In this document: in pieces, positions 59,690-64,000 of the stretch
Layout of the letters: each line of letters begins with the position of its first letter
Position numbering within the stretch: position 1 is the stretch's first letter
From: Timema cristinae
Lineage: Eukaryota; Arthropoda; Insecta; Phasmatodea; Timematidae
Assembly: GCA_039000515.1 (NCBI GenBank)
Contig: JBCFYV010011135.1
Coordinates: forward strand, 14,026,376-14,090,375
DNA length: 64,000 nucleotides
Direction of reading: 5' to 3'
Translations under genes and position numbers: made by a program
Notes under the pieces: generated by a model
Databases searched by the model: none
Seen by the model: the letters and a program-made list of their open reading frames with translations, nothing else
Told to the model about the DNA's origin: nothing

Positions 59690-60772
59690 GACTGCTCCTA
59701 CCTAGCGACGTTGCTGGACGCGTCTCTCGGCGCTCCGTTCAGACAACTGCAAATGATAGTGCACAAGTGGTCACGCACAGAACGAACAAGCACGGTGGTG
59801 CAAACGGGCGTCACTCAAACCTACCCTCCCTCAGTGAATCTGAAGGTACATTTTTTCTCACTCTTGCAAATATTGAGTGCATTGAGGTATACAAAATGTC
59901 GGCTTAAACTTTCATAGGATGTATTTCGTCATAATATAGTTGCGAACATTAAATTCAATATAAGAGCTATATATTATTATTCCGCCAAAATATAGTTGAG
60001 AGCATTAAATTATTTTTTCTGTTATAATTGGCCTGAAGAATAACTACGGTTGGTAAGACCACTATTGCCGTGCAAATGATGGTGGTCAAGTGCTCGTGCA
60101 CAGAATGAACAAGCACGGTGGTGCAAACAGGTGGCGCGCAAACCTACGGTACACAACTGGTTGCATGTACTCCCATGACGCCGAATGAATAAGTTTCTGT
60201 TTAGCAAACGGTGGTGCAAAATGGACGAACGCAACCGGATTGATTATTACACCGTATAAATATGTGAGAGTAGATATGGTAAATTTCTATCTTTAAGATA
60301 AGGCTATTCCTATTAAAATTGGACTATACAGGAACACCCCCTCTGTCCACGTGGGTGAGATTTGAACCCGGAACTTTCAGCTACGAGCGATGCTAAGCTG
60401 AATACGGATGAATAGAAAACGCTGGTACCACATGGACTTTTTTCGCACTCTCGCAAATGTTGGGTGCATTGAGGCGGTTGTTGCCAGCCCCGCAAGGCCC
60501 TATGTAAGTAAACCATAATAGGTGAATCTGACGTTTAGTCCATGTGCTCGGGAGTGCTGTGGCAGGGTGTGTACGTGGGTGTAAATATTCCAGGGTTTTT
60601 CGCTTTTTACATGCAATTTATTATAAATATTATGAATGTGGGGAATACCAGGCCACCACCGTGGTTCGGATTCCACGTTAAACTGTAGGTCCTTCATTTC
60701 ATCTCACAATCACCCTACCATTACACATTAGTGTAAGTGCGTATAACCCGAACGGGTAGTAAGACGCGGTGC

Positions 60773-60816
<44 letters not shown>

Positions 60817-61883
60817 TATTATAAATATTTGAAACTCAGTGTTCTTTTACATTATTTATGTGAAATAAAATAAGCGTAGTAAGACTCTGTGCTAGATTTT
60901 TTAAAAGGGGCCAGTTGAGCATTGCTCATGAACATACATGTAGATAATAATTTGTTATTAGAACCGAATGGGTAGTCAGTTTTTAAAAGGGCCAATTGAG
61001 CGTTGGTATTGGAACACGTCCACTAAATTATTTTTTCTGTTATAATTGGCCTGAAGAATAAAACGGATGTTTTCACTTTAAACGTGGGTAGCAGCACACG
61101 ACTTACAAACTATAGTTTTATTTCTACATAAATATTTCAATATCTATAAATATATATATTTTATATGTTTCTACGTGTATACTGGTAAACAGCGATTGCT
61201 GTACACAACTGGTTGCATGCACTCCCATGGCTCCGAATGAATAAGTTTGGTTTAGCATTCGGTTGTGCAAAATGGACGAACGCAAACTGCTTGATAATTA
61301 CACCGTATAAATATGTGAGAGTAGATATGGTAACTTTTCTATCTTTAAGATAAGGCTATTACGATTAAAATTGGACTATACAGGAACACACAACTATTTT
61401 TTGAGGCGGGCGTTAGTGGTTCGAGGATGATTTTCCACTCTCCCTCCAAGTACCAACAAGTTGGATGTGTGTGAGAGAGAGCTGTCATAGACTCGAGCGA
61501 TGGAGCCTGAACATGTCCACTTTGATGGGACGTAAGAGTGAAACTGCCTGTTAACGGGACTCTGCCGAGCTGTCTTGCTGAGACTGTGTGCCTATTTTGA
61601 GCAATGCAAAGACTCCTCAAGCTGAGCGGAGGTTATTGCCCGGTTCGTCACCCCCAGAAGGTAATGACCGGCTTGGGGGGAGGGGGGGAGGGAATATTCC
61701 TGAGTCAGCCGACAATTGGGCAATACCAGTGTGTCACCGGAGGGAAGTGAAAGGGGATGGCGAGCTTGGGCTCACAGTGTGCAACCGCCAGCTGCTAGAG
61801 AAGGATCTCAACCAGTGTCTCGGTACCCCCTGATACACGCATGCCACAACTTCCTAAAACTCCCTACCAATTAATTAATTAAC
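59690..61883. repeat. Right subterminal region with direct repeats
   Basis: Two imperfect direct repeats, about 60010-60335 and 61028-61389 (the second has an insertion), share TTATAATTGGCCTGAAGAAT, ACACAACTGGTTGCATG, ACCGTATAAATATGTGAGAG and AATTGGACTATACAGGAACA. Shorter repeats (CAAGCACGGTGGTGCAAAC at 59789 and 60110; TCGCAAATGTTGGGTGCATT at 60450 and a variant near 59865) precede them. A truncated SINE-B lies between the two copies. A stretch at 61,590-61,840 has an open frame I do not recognise. Confidence 0.75.
60631..60820 (+). repeat. SINE-B copy, 5' truncated, inside the Polinton
   Basis: From GAATGTGGGGAATACCAGG through the tail to a TAA repeat of about 36 bases. It shows the SINE remained active after, or inserted into, this Polinton lineage. 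Confidence 0.88.
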
Positions 61884-62155
61884 AACCAACATGTCTGGTG
61901 TATGCCTGCAATAAATAAAATCTCCAACACCTCTATCCTACCAATTAACAATAATTAATAATTAATTAACAATCATTAATAATTAATCAGCAAGAACCAA
62001 CATGTCCGGGGTTTGCCGGCTGTAGGGGAGGGGCAGGAGGAGGGGGAAAGTAGGTCAGGGGAAGGAGGGGCTCAGCCAATCAGAGAGCAGGAGGCGTGGT
62101 CACGTGACCAAATCCGACCTATCACAAAGTGATTTACCAGGGTCACCACACTACT
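61884..62155 (-). repeat. Polinton terminal inverted repeat, right
   Basis: The inverse of the left repeat. Reading inward from 62155 it starts AGTAGTGTGGTGACCC. It keeps the same E-box and CCAAT motifs. Confidence 0.97.
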
Positions 62156-62161
62156 ATTGTA
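62156..62161. repeat. Polinton target-site duplication, right
   Basis: ATTGTA, identical to 45584-45589, directly abuts the right terminus. Confidence 0.97.
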
Positions 62162-62467
62162 ATAAGCCTGGAATAAACTAGACTGATTAAGCAAACAAAG
62201 GTGCATTTCATTAATAGCCTAAAGCTCTATGGGCTCATTGCAATAAGCCTAATAATTATCAAGCTCAAAAGCAAATATAATTTGATATTTGAATTAGCCT
62301 GGCTCATCGTAAATTGACGGTGCCTTTTGAAATAAGATGGATTTTCAAATTCCCAATGACATAATAACGCCCCAATATAGGCGTGGACATTGTCTTCTGG
62401 ATATTTAGAGCACATTGTCTTTAAACATTTGACAATACATAGACTTGCACTGTACGAACACGCCAAA
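62162..62467. other. Between Polinton and copia-like LTR
   Basis: Unique-looking sequence. A minus-strand open frame here (62227-62466) has no recognisable features and is not called. Confidence 0.5.
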
Positions 62468-62663
62468 TGTTGAGTATATGACTCGCGTGGTTTTTCCTTT
62501 GTTCATATCAAGTAAAGTATACTACTAGGCATACGTCACTTCCTTCTCCCCAGTCTTGCTTGTTAGTGCATGGCATCAGTTAAACTTACAATGTGGTCTA
62601 CCTTATACTAAAGTATTTTTTTATATATGAACGGTTTATACTTTATAACTATAAATCTTAACA
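62468..62663 (+). mobile_element. 5' LTR of a copia-like retrotransposon
   Basis: It begins TGTTGAG and ends CTTAACA, with matching short inverted termini, immediately before the primer site. 196 bp is within the range of short copia LTRs. The 3' LTR is outside the window or missing, so the left boundary is inferred. Confidence 0.65.
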
Positions 62664-62677
62664 GGTTATGGGCCCAG
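62664..62677 (+). other. Primer-binding site, half-tRNA type
   Basis: GGTTATGGGCCCAG is complementary to the anticodon arm of initiator tRNA-Met. Drosophila copia is known to prime from a fragment of this tRNA cut in that arm, so the site identifies a Ty1/copia group element. Confidence 0.8.
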
Positions 62678-62867
62678 TAGTTCTGTTCACTGTGCTTGTT
62701 AATAAAAGACAAACGTTAAGAAGTTTCGCTCGTTTTAACTGATGCTATAAACTGGCATGCAAAAATGCTCCTATTTGATGGTCCTTTATTTATCCTTGTG
62801 AGTGCTCAAAGAATTTGAGTGTGACGGATTTGTTAGTGTGAAAAGATCATAAAGGTTACTTACAAAG

Positions 62868-63442
62868 ATGGATAAAGTCAAGAATTTCCACAGTAAAAAA
62901 ATTGATGGTAATGATTTCCAACTTTGTAAATATCAAATGGAAATAATATTGCGCGCGAAGTAAATTATGGACATAATTAATTCCAAGAAGGAAAAACCAG
63001 CAGCACCTGCAGTTGAGGAGCTTAAAGCGTGGATCAATGGGAACGAAAAAGGAATGTTGATAATTTCAATGGGACTTGAGCATAGTCAATTACAAACAGT
63101 CATCGCATGCGAGACCGCGGCCCAGATGTGGACTCGCCTCAAGAACGTTCACGAACAACACAGATATGTAAATAAAGTTAGTATCAATCAGCAGTTCTTC
63201 ATCTCTAGGATGAATCCAAATGACAGTATCACTCAGCATATAAATATGGGCTCGTTAGCGGACGTCGGATAAGCTGTTTCCAAAACCCTCGAGAGTTTGC
63301 CGAGCATCTTCAGCGCGTTTATAAGTGCGGGGGATTCATACGCTGAAGAAATGACGACGTTCGAGAACCTAGCCTCTCAACTTCTCAGGGAAGAGAAGCA
63401 GCTCATGCAGAACGATGATGTTGCCAAAGCGTTTACGACCTA
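62868..63442 (+). pseudogene. copia-like gag, disabled
   Basis: ATG 62868 opens MDKVKNFHSKKIDGNDFQLC, then an in-frame TAA (62961-62963). The frame continues with EELKAWINGNEKGMLIISMG, AAQMWTRLKNVHEQH and SINQQFFISRMNPNDSITQH to a second stop at 63270-63272. It resumes with KTLESLPSIFSAFISAG and ENLASQLLREEKQLM to TAA at 63440. This order matches the UBN2/copia gag domain. The zinc knuckle, protease and pol that should follow are absent from the next 550 bases. Confidence 0.82.
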
Positions 63443-64000
63443 AACGTTCAGAAAATTTACAAAAATATGAGAAGACAAGATGAACCCTAAATATCTCAAA
63501 ATCCTACAAAAGAGGGTCCAAATCTCATAAAAATAAATTAATATGATAACGAAAGGAATAGGAGTGAGCTGTATGAGTAATAAATTTGAATGCTGGGTGC
63601 TTAAAAGAAACCCAGGGCACGCAACTCAATCCTAGTGCGGGAAGAACATGACGGTCGGTCTCCAAAAGTATAAATATAGTAATAATATTATTTGAAATTA
63701 AGGAAGGAGTAGACAGAGATAGTTTCTAAACCTGAAGGTATTTGCACTATTAATACCATTAAATAAATGGCAAGAAGTGCATATATATGTATATTATAAA
63801 TATCAGTATTAAATATATATATATATATTCATGTAACGAGTTAAAAGTATTATGTAGAGATATATAATAGCTCCTAGGATCTTTATTAAATTCACAATCT
63901 GCAATGAGCTAGAATGATTGAAGTTAAGATTGTATTTACTTTCAATTAAACAATTTTTTTTTTAAGAATATATACAACAAAGAATCATTTAGCTTATTAT
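63443..64000. other. Unrecognised AT-rich end of window
   Basis: No continuation of the copia-like element could be read and no other feature was seen. Confidence 0.5.

Larger units (their letters stand above)
45590..62155. mobile_element. Complete Polinton/Maverick element, 16,566 bp
   Basis: Polintons are large self-synthesising DNA transposons related to adintoviruses and virophages. They encode a protein-primed DNA polymerase and a retroviral-type integrase. Here the termini are inverted repeats of about 272 bp starting AGTAGTGTGG, and the flanking ATTGTA is duplicated exactly. A 6-bp duplication and an AG terminus are family hallmarks. The minus-strand gene block runs from polymerase (52.9-56.7 kb) through ATPase, a small hydrophobic-tail protein and the GSNIVDLVND protein to integrase (49.6-50.5 kb). 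All are disabled. Capsid and protease genes were not found. The arms contain repeat arrays, TATA boxes and genes I cannot name. Confidence 0.97.

Noticed and set aside
61588..61833. 81-codon plus-strand frame near the right TIR
   Set aside because: It runs through a G-rich stretch, with no family resemblance or transcription signals. It may be worth re-reading in other Polinton copies but is not callable here.
62227..62466. 79-codon minus-strand frame between Polinton and LTR
   Set aside because: No recognisable motif, no splice or promoter context, and a length expected by chance at this scale.

Overview
The window is nuclear DNA from an animal. It is AT-rich and full of repeats, with genes split into small exons by long introns. 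An arthropod, probably an insect, fits best, but nothing here fixes the species. There are two conserved host genes, a complete Polinton/Maverick DNA transposon, the start of a Ty1/copia-like element, and dozens of smaller transposons that are often nested.

Layout: 3.8-17.7 kb (+) holds RABGGTB, the beta subunit of Rab geranylgeranyltransferase, in six exons. 17.8-21.1 kb holds a dead Penelope-like retroelement (-) split by a small Harbinger-type element. 27.9-42.6 kb (-) holds PHAX, the adaptor for nuclear export of U snRNA, in six exons; exon 5 carries a one-base frame break. The two genes converge on a repeat-filled intergenic stretch. Both start with a 27-base, nine-codon exon ending in phase 0. 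The introns hold three related tRNA-derived SINE families (A, B, C) that share a 3' tail, plus LINE, hAT, Tc1/mariner-like, piggyBac and foldback elements. Many show exact target-site duplications.

45,590-62,155 is a 16,566-bp Polinton with terminal inverted repeats of about 272 bp and a perfect 6-bp target duplication, ATTGTA. Its minus-strand block encodes a retroviral-type integrase, a conserved Polinton protein with a GSNIVDLVND motif, a small protein with a hydrophobic tail, a FtsK/HerA-type ATPase and a protein-primed family B DNA polymerase. All are broken by stops or frame breaks. I see no major capsid, minor capsid or protease gene. The two arms carry less familiar material: a CRE-motif repeat array feeding a TATA box and a 28-codon unit with its own AATAAA; a broken gene of unknown function on the plus strand; a three-exon minus-strand gene whose frame and splice sites are intact; a tandem array that seems to have grown from a SINE-like sequence; and long direct repeats.

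62,468-63,442 is the 5' end of a copia-like element: a 196-bp LTR, a primer site matching the anticodon arm of initiator tRNA, and a broken gag.

Limits: exon joins rest on reading frame, splice consensus and remembered family features. No alignments were run. Ends of old repeats are approximate.
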